A stretch of DNA of 64,000 nt. Origin: Alternaria dauci. Taxonomy: Eukaryota; Ascomycota; Dothideomycetes; Pleosporales; Pleosporaceae. A program made the position numbers and the translations under genes. The stretch covers positions 372,001 through 436,000 of the forward strand of contig NC_091277.1 in NCBI RefSeq assembly GCF_042100115.1, given 5' to 3'. The notes under the pieces are model-generated. The model did no database searches. It saw only the letters and a list, made by a program, of their open reading frames with translations, and was not told the DNA's origin. This document shows, piece after piece, positions 10,977-21,300 of this stretch; the first letter of the stretch is position 1; each line of letters starts with the position of its first letter.

Positions 10977-12303
10977 TCAAAGACAAAGCACACCAGCAAC
11001 CCTGACCCCCAAGTCAAGCACAGCAAGATGTTCATCTCCACCATCAACAAGCCTCTTATCCGTCTCACTGAATACGCCCGCGAGTCTAACCTTCTTCACA
11101 TCCTCAATCCTCTCGTCAAACATGATCTGTTCGTACAATTGACCCACAGTCTGACTCGCGCTCCACCCCTCCGCAATCATATTCTCCACGACTTTGGCAA
11201 TCTCCGCATACCGCACGACCTTGTTCGCCGAGGACCTGGGAAAAAGGCTGTCGCTGAAGGAGGACAGTGTGTCCGGGGGTAATACACCCGCGATCTCAGC
11301 AATGATGGGCAGGGAGACTGCTGGTGGGGGTACTAGTGTTGCTCCATCAATGTCCATTTCATCTTCGTCGGCGACGACCTTCTTCTCCTTCTTCTTCTTT
11401 GCTCCTCCCGCCCCGGCACCGTGACCGTTTGCTGCAACAACAGCGCCAACAAGTCTAGCCGCAGACTGCAAGAATGTAATCGCCTTTCTCAAATCTCCAT
11501 CTGCGACGCGCACCAGCTCTTCTGCGACACCATCTTCCAACTCGACCTTCTCGAGCCTCGCAATGTCGCCTATACGCTTCACAGCGTTTCCTTGGTCTAA
11601 GCTCTTAAAGCGGAATTTGGAACAACGCGACGCAAGAGGGTCGATGATGCGGGTAACGTAGTTACACACGAGGCAGAAGCGCGTCATGCGCGAGTATGTT
11701 TCCATGGTCCTACGCAGCGCAGACTGCGCATCTTGCGTCATACTATCTGCCTCATCCAACACGATGATTTTGAACGGCGGACAGGGATATTTGTCCCTAT
11801 ACCGCACCATCTTGCCCCCCTCACTAGTATCTTTGTCCTCGACCATGATGGTGTGGTTCGGTGCAACGCTCAGCTGCTGTCTCGCGAAATCCTTGACCTT
11901 TTGCCGCACGATGCTGATGCCGCGTTCGTCCGAGGCGTTGAGTTCGAGGACACGTGATTTCATGAGTTCGGGGCCGTAGAGTTCTTTGGCGAGGGCGAGG
12001 ATGGTGGAGGTTTTTCCCGTTCCTGGGGGCCCGTAGAAGAGCATGTGCGGCAGGTTGGAGGACTGCATTGTGCGGGAGAGGATCTGAATGGTGTTGTCTT
12101 GGGCTGTGACTTCGGAGAGGGTTTTGGGGCGGCTGTAGGGCTGTCAGCGCTGTCATTGTGTGCTGTGTTCAGAGACTGTGTCCTCACTATTTCTCAACCC
12201 ATGGCTGCATGCGGTTGGACTCTTGCTTCGTCGAGGGCGCTTTCGATGAGCTGGCTTTGGCCGCATTGGCTTGCCGCGCTTTTATGTTGAAGAAGTCGGC
12301 CAT
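10977..12303 (-). CDS. RFC2: Replication factor C small subunit (yeast Rfc4 / fission yeast Rfc2 / human RFC4 type)
   Basis: Two exons, 12303-12188 and 12132-10977, joined across a 55-bp intron that splits the Tyr of WVEKYRPKTL, the RFC box I motif; 423 residues. Walker A is GPPGTGKT (73-80), Walker B is IIVLDEAD, and the SRC sensor is in [11 protein letters not shown]. The first exon ([11 protein letters not shown]) resembles the conserved start of this subunit. A Gly/Lys-rich insert ([14 protein letters not shown] then DEDEMDID) interrupts the C-terminal collar domain. The protein is part of the pentameric clamp loader that opens PCNA at primer-template junctions, and of alternative Rad24/Ctf18/Elg1 loaders. 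It is convergent with the coiled-coil gene, 148 bp away. Assignment to the RFC4-like subunit rests on the [10 protein letters not shown] context and overall length; naming differs between species. Confidence 0.9.
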
Positions 12304-12897
12304 TGTTGGGGTTGGGGTTGGGTTTGAGGTGACGATATCGTCGTGTTGGACAGTTGCTAAAGTGCGACGCGTCGACGCGACACCGCGAACTCACGTTTCC
12401 GCACAGACCATACCATTGCCACCAATCATGTCATTATTGCTGTAGGTGGAGAAGCTGGTCATTTCTAACTCACATCCAACACCAGGAAGGTAGGCTGTTT
12501 GTAGAGCCATACACAGGCTTGGGATGATGGTACAATATTGCCCACCTTTGCGGTACGTTGGCACATATGTAAGAACCTAGAGCAGCTGCAGTGGTATCTT
12601 CAACTTTTCCAGGTTAACAAAAACTATTTAATCTTTGTATCGCATGGGGATATCTTGGAAAACAATGTACAAAAAGATGTAAAACCACACGTTGTGCGCC
12701 CGCTCAGCGTCTAGCGAGCCATCCCCCATACATGGACGTCATTTCATCAAGCGGTACCCAAAGCGCCCAAACCATAACTTCTCTTATTTCTCCCCGACAC
12801 ACGATTCCAAGGATACCTCGTAGAAACGCAAAGATGACAGCTAAGCCAGCGTAGCTCACAGGCGCTACGTAACGCAATGCCGGTGCATGGTATCAGA
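12304..12897. other. Intergenic spacer upstream of RFC
   Basis: 594 bp from the RFC start to the 3' end of the GPI-protein gene, which lies on the same strand. It holds the RFC promoter and the other gene's 3' UTR; no other feature found. Confidence 0.45.
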
Positions 12898-13647
12898 CTA
12901 TGCGAAGATGCAGAACCCAGCTCCGACACTAAAGAAAGCCATTATAGCCAGTGCCTCTGTCTTGGCCGCGGATCTCGCGCCAGCAGAAATGAAATTCGAT
13001 GGCGTAGCTGAAGCGCTGGTCGAAGCCGCAGAAGACGGTGTTTGTGATGTGCTGTCTGAAGACGGCGCGGAAGATGAAGGTGATTGTGTGTTGGTGGCCA
13101 GGGACATAGACTGTAACGTCTTAGTAAGTGTGTCCGGCGATGTCAATGTCTCGGGAGACAGAGAATTGATGGCGGAAGATAAAGAAGACGAAGCCGCAGA
13201 CGCAGACGCAGACGCAGAAGCAGATGACGATAGAACAGATGATGAGGCAGTCAGAGAAGCACTCACCACTGTAGTCTCAGTACTCGACACTGCAACACTA
13301 CTCTGGAGCGCCGACGACACCACCTGGCTTACAACCTGACTTGCCCGCGTCTCACTCGTTGCAGCCGCAACCACAGCCTGAGCCGTAGGCGCAACAGGAT
13401 ATAATAGCGGTAACAAGCTCTTGACATCCCCCGGCAGCCTCTGGTACCAATCCGGCTGTGAATTGCCAGTTGGCAAGGGCACGTTGGGGCCCGTGGGCAT
13501 ACCAGTCTTCAGCACTGATAGTACGGATAACAGTGTTGGATTCATAGTGGCTGGATCGATGGCGCGCTCCACGAGGGGGTTGGGAAGTTGGATTGCGGAG
13601 GCGAGGGCGCTGGACGTGAAAACCGTGAAGACAAGTAAGGACTTCAT
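12898..13647 (-). CDS. Ser/Thr-rich GPI-anchored cell-surface protein
   Basis: Single exon, 249 residues from the ATG at 13647. The open frame extends upstream, but this Met begins a standard signal peptide (MKSLLVFTVFTSSALASA). A short Pro-rich region (DWYQRLPGDVKSLLPLLYP) is followed by about 130 residues of Ser/Ala/Thr repeats (SASASASASAASSS), likely heavily O-mannosylated. The C-terminus has a GPI pattern: small residues (SAGARSAAK) then a hydrophobic tail (ALAIMAFFSVGAGFCIFA). It should reside on the plasma membrane or in the cell wall. No catalytic domain is visible. The DWYxxLPxDVKSxL segment recurs in fungal Ser-rich GPI proteins. Role beyond wall structure is unknown. Confidence 0.82.
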   Translation of the reverse strand: MKSLLVFTVFTSSALASAIQLPNPLVERAIDPATMNPTLLSVLSVLKTGMPTGPNVPLPTGNSQPDWYQRLPGDVKSLLPLLYPVAPTAQAVVAAATSETRASQVVSQVVSSALQSSVAVSSTETTVVSASLTASSSVLSSSASASASASAASSSLSSAINSLSPETLTSPDTLTKTLQSMSLATNTQSPSSSAPSSDSTSQTPSSAASTSASATPSNFISAGARSAAKTEALAIMAFFSVGAGFCIFA

Positions 13648-15488
13648 TGTTGCTACTGGCTGAATAGTAGATGCGGCAAGTATCGGATGGGTTGGTGCGT
13701 GGCGACCAAAAAGATGTCGGCCGATTCTTGAAGGAGTAACGATTGTAGGTTGTGAGTAGAGGGAAAGATCGATGGAGCGGGAGTGGTTGTGAATATAGTG
13801 GATTGTTGTTGACAAACAAACGAGTGAGAGTCACTGCAATATGCGCAATGACTTTTACGCTAGACGACGTTGAGTGCGGAGACAGTGCTCGGCCCCTCAG
13901 TTCTGTTGAACCGTTTGCGAAAACAAATTACTGTTGAAGTCGATCGTTGGTTCGTTATACGTATCCGAAGATATGTCTACGCCGGCCTTTCGAACCGCCG
14001 TAACAGTGAGATGAGAGTGGCGATGATTTGCTGGTGGAATGTTGGATCGCAAGACTGGTTGTAACGTACAGATGATACTTCCACTACGCTCGTAACCGTC
14101 TGCTATTGGGGAATGTGACGATGGTGCTGCGCGAAGCCGTATGCGCGCCCAATGAATGAGATGTGACGAAAAGTTTGATGAGACCGTGTGCGACAGTGCT
14201 GTAGCCCGAGACTCTGCGCTCTGAAAAAGACTGTGACTTTACGAGATGAGAAACGCAAGATGCGAATACCAGCGCGTGCGAAAAAGGAAGAATCGATGAT
14301 AGAAACGAAATCAATGGTAACCTTGAAAGCAAAACAAACTGCGAACCAGACTTGAAATGAGGGAAAATTACCGACCGACCAGCAGTTTGAACAAGTCATA
14401 TCTGAGGCATCGAACACGATCCGTGTCGCAGCCTTACTTCAGATGCGAAGTGACTAACGATATTCGCCTCTGTTGGAGTTCTCCAGTTGTGCGCTAAGTC
14501 ACACTATGTTTGCGGTTGTTGAAACATGGCAGATGTTTCGGAACATGCAACGAACCGAAAGCCGGGCGCCTGAAAAATGCCGAGATGGTAAGGTATGGCG
14601 ATGGAAAATTTGCTCAAAATAGTGCTTGCGGTTTCTTCGCAATTTTTCCAGTAGGCGGAGTTGAGACGTTGGAGCAAATCAGCGCTTTGACAAGCGCCAT
14701 GTGTACAACCGGAGAAGATTTCTCGAATCATCAAATTGACCGTAGTGCCAACAGTCCTTCGACGGCGAGATCATGTGTCGCTTCGGAATATTCTCATTTC
14801 GTCGATCCCGACATGCCTGTGTTCGTCGCTAGACTTGGTCCAAACTCGGATCTATGGAACGCGAAAACAGTGCAAATGAGCGAGGGAGTGCCAACAAGGA
14901 AACGGACAAGATTATAAGGAGCATGGGACGAGTGAGTTGGAAAATAGTCGATCACATGCCAGCGCCCGGATGGAAAGGTCCCGTTTTCTTCAATACTCGT
15001 ATCGTGCCGTCTCAGTCGGGGGAAACACGTCTTGCGGTACTGTGTCCGAACAATCTTCACATGAAGCTTGTCCAGTCGATGCGGGGCTGTGCCGTGATGC
15101 CCAAAATGGCCGTGGATGTAGTTGAGGATTCCAGCTGCGAACGCTGCGACCGCGCATGAGACAGAGGGCCAGGGTTCCCCGCGAAGATGCTACCCTAAAG
15201 CGGACGAGCCTCGGCATCCCTGCCATAACGCCACATTGTACCTTCGATGAGGCACGAACGTGATAATATGCGAATGTCAACTAAGGAAGGTGCTAACACA
15301 CACGGCGTCTTTGTATAGCCTTGGTGCTTTGGCGATTGGCATATAAGATGTCCCGCATATGGCCATCCAAGAGAGGCTGGTATCCACCCCTACCAATCAT
15401 CACGGCCCCGCAGTAGCATCGAAGCTCTTCATACGACAGAATCGTTCCATACCACATCACCATCTAATTAGCAAGAAGAATCGGCAAC
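13648..15488. other. Gene-free interval, two divergent upstream regions
   Basis: 1.84 kb between divergent starts. The longest open frame here (14510-14917, +) lacks recognisable motifs and is not supported by splice continuity. I see no gene, tRNA or repeat. Confidence 0.45.
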
Positions 15489-16197
15489 ATGGCAGCTCCA
15501 GCAAGTGCAGATATTAAGAACCTCCAAGGGAAATGGGTCATGGTAAGTTTTTGCAGCTTCTAGGGCATTTTTCTCTCTTCGAAGCGATGTCATCATCCTA
15601 AGCATCGCCGCATTACAACACCATCCTAACGCGTCCCAGAACAAGTCCATCTCTGATGCTTTTGATCCCGTTCTTTCCCTCCAAGGCATTGGTTGGTTGA
15701 CCCGAAAAGCCCTCGGTGCAGCAACAATAACCCAACACCTTCACCAATCCCCCACAACAGGCGAGGACAATGCCCCAACTACGCACATAAAGATTGACCA
15801 AATCATCACTGGCGGTCTCAAGGGTTCCGTCGAGAACCGTACATTGGACTGGCACTACCGCGAGCACACTGACTGGCTCTTCGGCACTGTCAAGGGACGA
15901 TCTCGCTACTCTACCATGGCCAAGACTGTGGAAGAAGGGAAGAGTGGAGGTGCGAAGGAGGAAGACATCAAGTTTCTGACCGAGGGGTGGCTGAACGAGA
16001 CGGAAGAGGGAGATATTGTTGAGAGCTTTGCAGACAATGAGGGAAATGCTTGGACTGCGTGGCAGATCTGGGGGTTTGCAGAGATTGGCGGCGAGAGGAA
16101 GTTGGCAAGGAAGTTTGTGGTTGGGAAGAAGGACAAGGAAGAGGTTGTTCGGGTCAGGCTCGTGTACGACTACCTTGGCGCATTAGAGTCCGAGTAA
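15489..16197 (+). CDS. Conserved fungal protein, possibly calycin/lipocalin-like
   Basis: Two exons, 15489-15542 and 15640-16197, 97-bp phase-0 intron (GTAAGT donor, CTAAC branch, CCCAG acceptor); 203 residues. Start and splice give MAAPASADIKNLQGKWVM joined to NKSISDAFDPVLSLQGIGWL. The middle contains QIITGGLKGSVENRTLDW followed by HTDWLFGTVKGRSRY, and the last third alternates strands (DNEGNAWTAWQIWGFAEI). NxxGxW near the start and an all-beta pattern suggest a small-ligand-binding calycin fold; I know this family only as conserved uncharacterised proteins of filamentous fungi. No signal peptide, so probably cytosolic. Fold assignment is inference. Confidence 0.75.
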
Positions 16198-16642
16198 GGA
16201 TTCGGGCAATGATGTTGTACATATGTCTTGTATCGATGAACAAGCTGCTCTTGGTTGTTCCGAATATTGAAATGCGCATGTCATAACCGTATCTGGATCT
16301 CAAGACCTGCCGTCGTCTCCCTCGAGTCAATTTGTAGTAGTGCAAACTCTTCTACCCGTATTTTGTGACACTTTGCGCAACCCAACACGACCACAGGGCA
16401 GTTTAACCGGAGTCTTGTACATTGAGGCGCATGTATTGGCTCAGAGAATCGTTCTGCCGGGTACCTGCCCATAAAAAGACCACTGCATAGTTACGTTGGA
16501 TCTTGGAAACGCACAAATGCAGTAGCTGACAGGCTTAAGTACTGCAGTATAGCTCTTGCAGCAGGCGCCACAACGCCTGTCATTCCCTCTATTTCGACCG
16601 TCCGCAGATCTAACAGTAACGGCGAGGCTCGCCGTGAGCAAC
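16198..16642. other. Intergenic spacer between tandem genes
   Basis: 445 bp, no recognisable feature. The open frame of the next gene extends about 29 codons upstream of the chosen ATG at 16643 without needing it. Confidence 0.4.
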
Positions 16643-17191
16643 ATGTCTGAGTTGAGCCTGACACAGAACCTTTTCCTTGTTCTTATTGTTCTGACCTCCA
16701 TAATCCTCATCTCGATATTAGCGTACTTCACCATCCGTCTTGCCGCCAATCGAAGTAGAAACAAAGCCTGTCAAATCGTCGAATCTAAGCCAGCCGTACT
16801 CGATCCTGAATCTGGCCGAGAGTCTCGCCTTTCGCATCGTCTGTCTCGCCAGCAGTCACAACAAGAGCATTATCAAGGCTTGCAGCAACGCTACTCGCCT
16901 GCACCGCCATCGCCATCAATTGAGCTACTTCCGGAGATCATTACAAGTTCCAGCGACGACAAAGCGAACGAATGGCTAGAGCGTGGGGTTGTTGATGAAG
17001 GAACAAGTGTGGTTAATGGAGACCTGGGACATAAGAAACCGGAGATGACGCAAGCGATGGTGATCAAGCCAAAGAAACAATTACGATGGGATCGGCATGA
17101 GGAAAAGCCAGACAATGGCAGTGAACATCGTAAGGCTATCGAGAGGACAGACAAAGATGGTATGGTGCGTACGGAATATCAGGCGGGTTGA
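16643..17191 (+). CDS. Small single-pass membrane protein, function unknown
   Basis: Intronless, 182 residues from the ATG at 16643 (context GCAACATGT). A short polar N-terminus (MSELSLTQN) precedes one strong membrane helix at residues about 10-33 (LFLVLIVLTSIILISILAYF). The rest is a long, low-complexity, Gln/Ser/Glu/Lys-rich cytosolic tail (LSRQQSQQEHYQGLQQ, PAPPSPSIELLPEIITSSSD) with no known domain. A type III orientation with the tail inside is likely from the Arg-rich stop (RLAANRSRNK). It could be a lineage-specific protein. The coding call rests on the helix plus an uninterrupted frame; there is no family match. Confidence 0.55.
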   Translation: MSELSLTQNLFLVLIVLTSIILISILAYFTIRLAANRSRNKACQIVESKPAVLDPESGRESRLSHRLSRQQSQQEHYQGLQQRYSPAPPSPSIELLPEIITSSSDDKANEWLERGVVDEGTSVVNGDLGHKKPEMTQAMVIKPKKQLRWDRHEEKPDNGSEHRKAIERTDKDGMVRTEYQAG

Positions 17192-19093
17192 GTAATTCGT
17201 TGGATATGTGGATAGCGGCAACTGGAGATGATAGTGTTAGAGCAACTTCCAAGAAACAGAATACCACCTGCGCATAGTAGCACCTTGAAGACGCTTGCAG
17301 GCGTTGACTCAATGTCAATCTATGTAGGAGTGTTGCGCACTGGTCAAGGGTACTCCACCTCTCGTGCAATCATTCATAGCGTAATGACCGTACGAGTTCC
17401 GTGCATGACGACGTGGCTGAGTGTCGTACTCCAAGGAGTGAATATGACAGCTCGTACACAATCTATTACTCTACATTCGCCCAAGCTAGGTTGAAAATGC
17501 ATCTAGGTACAGGTATCTCCGGTCGGCCAGCTACATTGGGGTGGCATCGTCCCTACAAGTAGTACTGTTATGGTCGTTGTGTGACTGGTGGGACTGGTGC
17601 ATGGTTCTGTGCTCAGCCTCTTTATGTGTCCTTGGATGGTACAAATCATACGCCGAGCTCTGCAATCCGTCAAGCAGATGAAATACCTTGGTCTCTTGTG
17701 CAAGACCAATCAAGCCCATCGTTGACGGATTCTGGATTTGTGTGGTATGTCGAGAATTGAGGAGGTTCTAGACGTTGGTACAAGACCGTGTCCCACTGTA
17801 CATGTAATGCACTTCGACGCTGGGGCTAGCGGGTTCTTTGAACTGGACCTTGCTTCCAATGAAGATAGTGATACAGAGATCCTGACCAGCATGCCAGTAG
17901 TTATGTTTTTCACTGTAGCAACACTATCTCGGACACTGAAGATCAGTTCAATCTCCGTCCTCGACTGTGTCGGTCGAGTCGACATCATCTTCAGCGTTCT
18001 CGATGGGCATCGTCTTTGCGACCGTCATCGGAAGTATCGTCGGTCTCGCGCTCCTAATCCTCCTCTTGATACTAGACCTCGGGCGCTTCGAGCAGAGGAG
18101 ATCACGAATTGGGGAGGACGCTGCGATTCTAGAGCATATGATCAACCACCCTACAGTTGACGCGGCAACGTGCACTATTGGGTCGAAGCGACTGCACAAG
18201 GCTTCTGTCAGGAATTAGGCAAGCAAAGAAGCTGCTGCATAGCTGGCCAACGTGTTCAGTCCGCTAGAGTCAGACATCAGGACATTCGCGGGACAAGGCT
18301 GTAGGGAGCGCGAGATGCTGAAGGAACTGTTCGAACAGGAGGCCAAAGTGCGTAAGTTGGTCGAGAGATGACGTTGATGATGGAAACTATGGAGACATAT
18401 AACCTCGGAATGGTGTGAAACGAAAGCAGACGATGCGCTCATCGGGATCGTTTGTTCAGCGGAAATTGGTAGGGAGTTACACGCAAACAGTATTGATTTG
18501 GTTTTTCGAGGGACTAGTAGTAGCTTCCCTACACACACGTGCAGCCTTTTAGACATGTCGCAATCAGTCAATACAAGTAGACGATTGTGGTGACGTTATC
18601 CCAATGTGTGAAGAGCTACCCGAGGACGACGGAAAGAGGGGACAGCGGTACCCGTGTACTCGATATACTCGTAATCTTCAGGCGTACGTAAGCTGGCGTA
18701 AGGACGGTCGCATCGTCACTCGACTGCACGTCGCTGATCAGCGGAGATGCAGACGCAGATGCAGGGGTGAAGGACGTGGCCAGGTTGGACGGTTACGCTA
18801 GGCTACAGCCGAGTTAGCGCAGAAGCTTGGACAATGGACCAAATTTCACAACACCGTAAACAAGGCCTGTTTGGGTTCAGGTACTTGAACTATTATTCCT
18901 CCTGCACGGCACAGATACCCCCTAGCGCGGTGAAACACTGCACTCTGCATCAGCGCGCGCCTTCACACATACACAACTGCGACTTCCCACACGGCTAAGC
19001 AGCTGCCCGCCCCACTCGCTTCTACCACCCGACGAACCCCCACTGGACTGGCACACGAGCTCCTCCTTCGCGTCACCCTCGACACAACCCAAC
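17192..19093. other. Gene-poor interval
   Basis: 1.9 kb between the small membrane-protein gene and CKS1. Apart from the possible relic gene at 17563-18218 nothing is recognised; 18219-19093 holds the CKS1 promoter. Confidence 0.4.
17563..18218 (+). pseudogene. Possible relic or unresolved multi-exon gene with Cys-rich part and membrane helix
   Basis: Two coherent stretches lie in line. After an AG at 17561-17562, a frame reads YCYGRC, GGTGAWFCAQ and on to TDSGFVW, where a GTATGT donor occurs. From about 17940 a second frame reads a Ser-rich stalk (SVESTSSSAFS), a 20-residue membrane helix (IVFATVIGSIVGLALLILLL) and a polar tail ending in a stop at 18218. Signal peptide, Cys-rich ectodomain, Ser/Thr stalk and helix is a common fungal surface-protein layout. 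I could not find splices that join the two parts in one frame, so this may be decayed. The only Met close to the helix is internal (18003). Confidence 0.3.
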
Positions 19094-19605
19094 ATGTCGG
19101 CCGAATTGGATATCGACTTCACGCGCCGGAACAAGAAGCCGCGCCCGCTATCTGAACATGAGAAGGAAAAGCTGGATGAATTCATTGACGCGATCCATTA
19201 CTCGGCGAGGTGGGTTGGCGACGCAAGAAGCGGTCAGCGTGTATCCTTTGCTAACGCAGGACCCAGATACTCGGACGACGAATACGAATACCGTCATGTG
19301 CAGCTCCCCAAGCAAATGCTGAAAGCTATCCCAAAAGATTACTTCGACGGCGCCAGAGGTACATTGAAGCTGCTGTGGGAAGAGGAATGGCGGGCACTGG
19401 GAATCACACAGGTGCGTGCGAATGAAGGCCGGCTGCAAACCACATGCTAACTTGGAAATAGAGCTTGGGATGGGAGCACTACGAAGTCCATGAGCCAGAA
19501 CCACACATCTTGCTCTTCAAGTGGGTTATTTCCATGCGAATGTCGCGCGCTGCTGGCTAATGACTGAACAGGCGGCCGATCAACTACCAGCCTCCTATGC
19601 ACTGA
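19094..19605 (+). CDS. CKS1: Cyclin-dependent kinase regulatory subunit Cks1/Suc1
   Basis: Four exons, 19094-19209, 19267-19411, 19462-19520 and 19572-19605, close in frame to 117 residues, the usual size of Suc1. The family signatures are complete: [21 protein letters not shown] spans intron 1, [19 protein letters not shown] spans intron 2, and [13 protein letters not shown] spans intron 3. The beta-hinge HxPEPH and the phosphate-binding residues (Arg in SARY, Trp and Arg in EEWR) are present. Cks proteins bind Cdk1 and tether it to phosphorylated substrates, promoting multisite phosphorylation and mitotic progression. The N-terminal [20 protein letters not shown] is a fungal extension. Identification is unambiguous. 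Confidence 0.96.
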
Positions 19606-20742
19606 TTCAAACATCGCACCACGGCGCAGCACAAGGTCTTCAACACGTTGACCACAATACGCGCAACAGCTGCGCAGACCACCACGGCACACGAGACGGC
19701 CTTTTCGCGATACCTTTTTGTCCATTTCCAGCGAGGCGCGTTAACTATAACGACGATATGATAACGGAGGTATGATGGACGCGCTGGTGTTGTAGGCATA
19801 CGACCGGAGCGAAAGTGCGTCTCCATACCCATCATGACAGGGTACCCGAAAGCCCACAATTGTACATACAGCCGAGGCAGAAGGAGGTACTAGGCGTTAC
19901 TGGAAATTGGGCAAGAGACCATGGGATATGTACGGTTGCTAGCTGCTATAAGATCTTTTGATAGATTCGTAGCTTCTTCACTTGGTCAAGATGCTAAACC
20001 TGTTGAACACGATTTTTGGACTCCAGCATCCTTTCGAATCTAAGCGCAAACCTGACGTATGTCATCCGGACCGAATTTAGCGCGTCCCACACGTCAATCC
20101 TGGTCCCTGCGTTGTTCGTGTTTGTTGACGTTTCTCCGGAGGGGAAAACATTGCAGCATAGAGACAACGTCATCGGTGATGTTGCAAGAAACGAATGCAA
20201 CGTGGTATTAAAGAGGTGAAGAACCTGAAGAGTTTTTGAAGAGAGATCTCCCTCCCTTGTAATCCTCGATATGTGCACCAGATCTCGGTCAAGCACAGTA
20301 TGACTGACGTTGAGATTACATGATACTATACGCGGGACGATCTACATGCCTGCATACATTTGCCCGTTCAAGGCTTCCCTCCAGTACTTCAGGCTGTCGG
20401 TAGATAAGGATGGAGATTGATAGGGGCCGTTCTCCGCTCATGCGGTCGAAGCATGTGAGCACCCATGCACGCAGCCGGTGGCACATGCAGTTAGCGAATC
20501 GAGGCAGTATGTCAAAACCAGTTGGAACCCAGCATAGGACATCGGAGTGTAGGAGCGGTATGTACTCGAGGACTTCATACTATACATTTTTCCAAGTCCA
20601 AGTAACAATGCATCTTGTGCCAGGACGTGATATGAGGGCAACCCATTGAACCAATAGATGAAGTCTTGAAAATTCTGGTGATACAAAGACCATCATGTAC
20701 GATAGTTTCAATAACGGCATGGCCTGATACTCAACCTGACAG
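19606..20742. other. Gene-free interval upstream of the GH12 relic
   Basis: 1.1 kb with no supported gene. The 3' part (about 20560-20640) may hold more decayed GH12 N-terminal sequence, but I cannot align it convincingly. Confidence 0.35.
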
Positions 20743-21300
20743 TGGATGGGTGCTGAGAACAACGTGAAATCTTACGTCTAATCCGGCCGTTTAGCCATCA
20801 AAGGTTGATCTCGCAATACAGTACCATGCCGAGCACGACGCGGTGGAGCTACGATACGTTGAATATGTACGCCAATGCTGCATTCGACATGTTCATTGCT
20901 GCGGATATCGGCCATAACAGGAGTAGTGGGGTTTGCGAGCTTATGGTTTGGTGGGTGCTATTTTCACATCGTTGCCTTCCAAGGTTGGTTGCAGTCCAGT
21001 CACTGATCTCTCATGATCAACAGGCTCGGCAGATTCAGGACGATGGAGGTTTACAGCTTCGCTGCTCCGAGTCCTGTAGTGACGACATCAAGAACTTCTT
21101 CACTTGGCTTACCAGCAACAAGGGCTATCCTGCGTCGAGCCAAAATCTCATTGGTAAGGTCCCTGCATGCTAATAAGACAACGAAGACAGATGCGCGTAT
21201 GCCAACGACTCCATCAGTTTACCAGTTCGGCACTGAAGCTTTTACGGGTGGACCTGCTGTTTTCACTGTGAACAGGAGGTCAGCGGAGGCCAACCGAGCA
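20743..21300 (+). pseudogene. Glycoside hydrolase family 12 (endoglucanase/xyloglucanase) pseudogene
   Basis: GH12 landmarks occur in order but in different frames. ENNVKSYV (20758-20778) runs into a TAA stop at 20779. Then MPSTTRWSYD, YANAAFDMFIAADIGHN and ELMVW follow in a second frame; a GTGGGT..CAG intron (20951-21023) leads to LGRF and then MEVYSFAAP in a third frame. After another shift come DIKNFFTWLTSNKGYPASSQ, an intron (21154-21217) and YQFGTEAFTGGPAVFTV. In intact GH12 enzymes about 25 residues lie between the WLGRF-like and VYSF-like motifs, and the catalytic Glu of ELM(I/V)W and GTE(P/A)F would both be present. Here the central stretch is deleted and at least two frameshifts and a stop are visible, so no active enzyme is expected. 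Such enzymes are secreted and act on plant beta-glucans. Confidence 0.8.

Noticed and set aside
12887..13339. Asp/Glu-rich 150-codon open frame on the plus strand
   Set aside because: It is the complement of the Ser/Ala repeats of the GPI-anchored protein gene.
14510..14917. 135-codon open frame between the GPI-protein and calycin-like genes
   Set aside because: No family motif, no splice partners and no coherent signal or membrane features.
20805..21173. Intact gene from the GH12 middle part
   Set aside because: The frame loses GH12 sequence at the intron donor and regains it only after frameshifts; the N-terminal part carries a stop.
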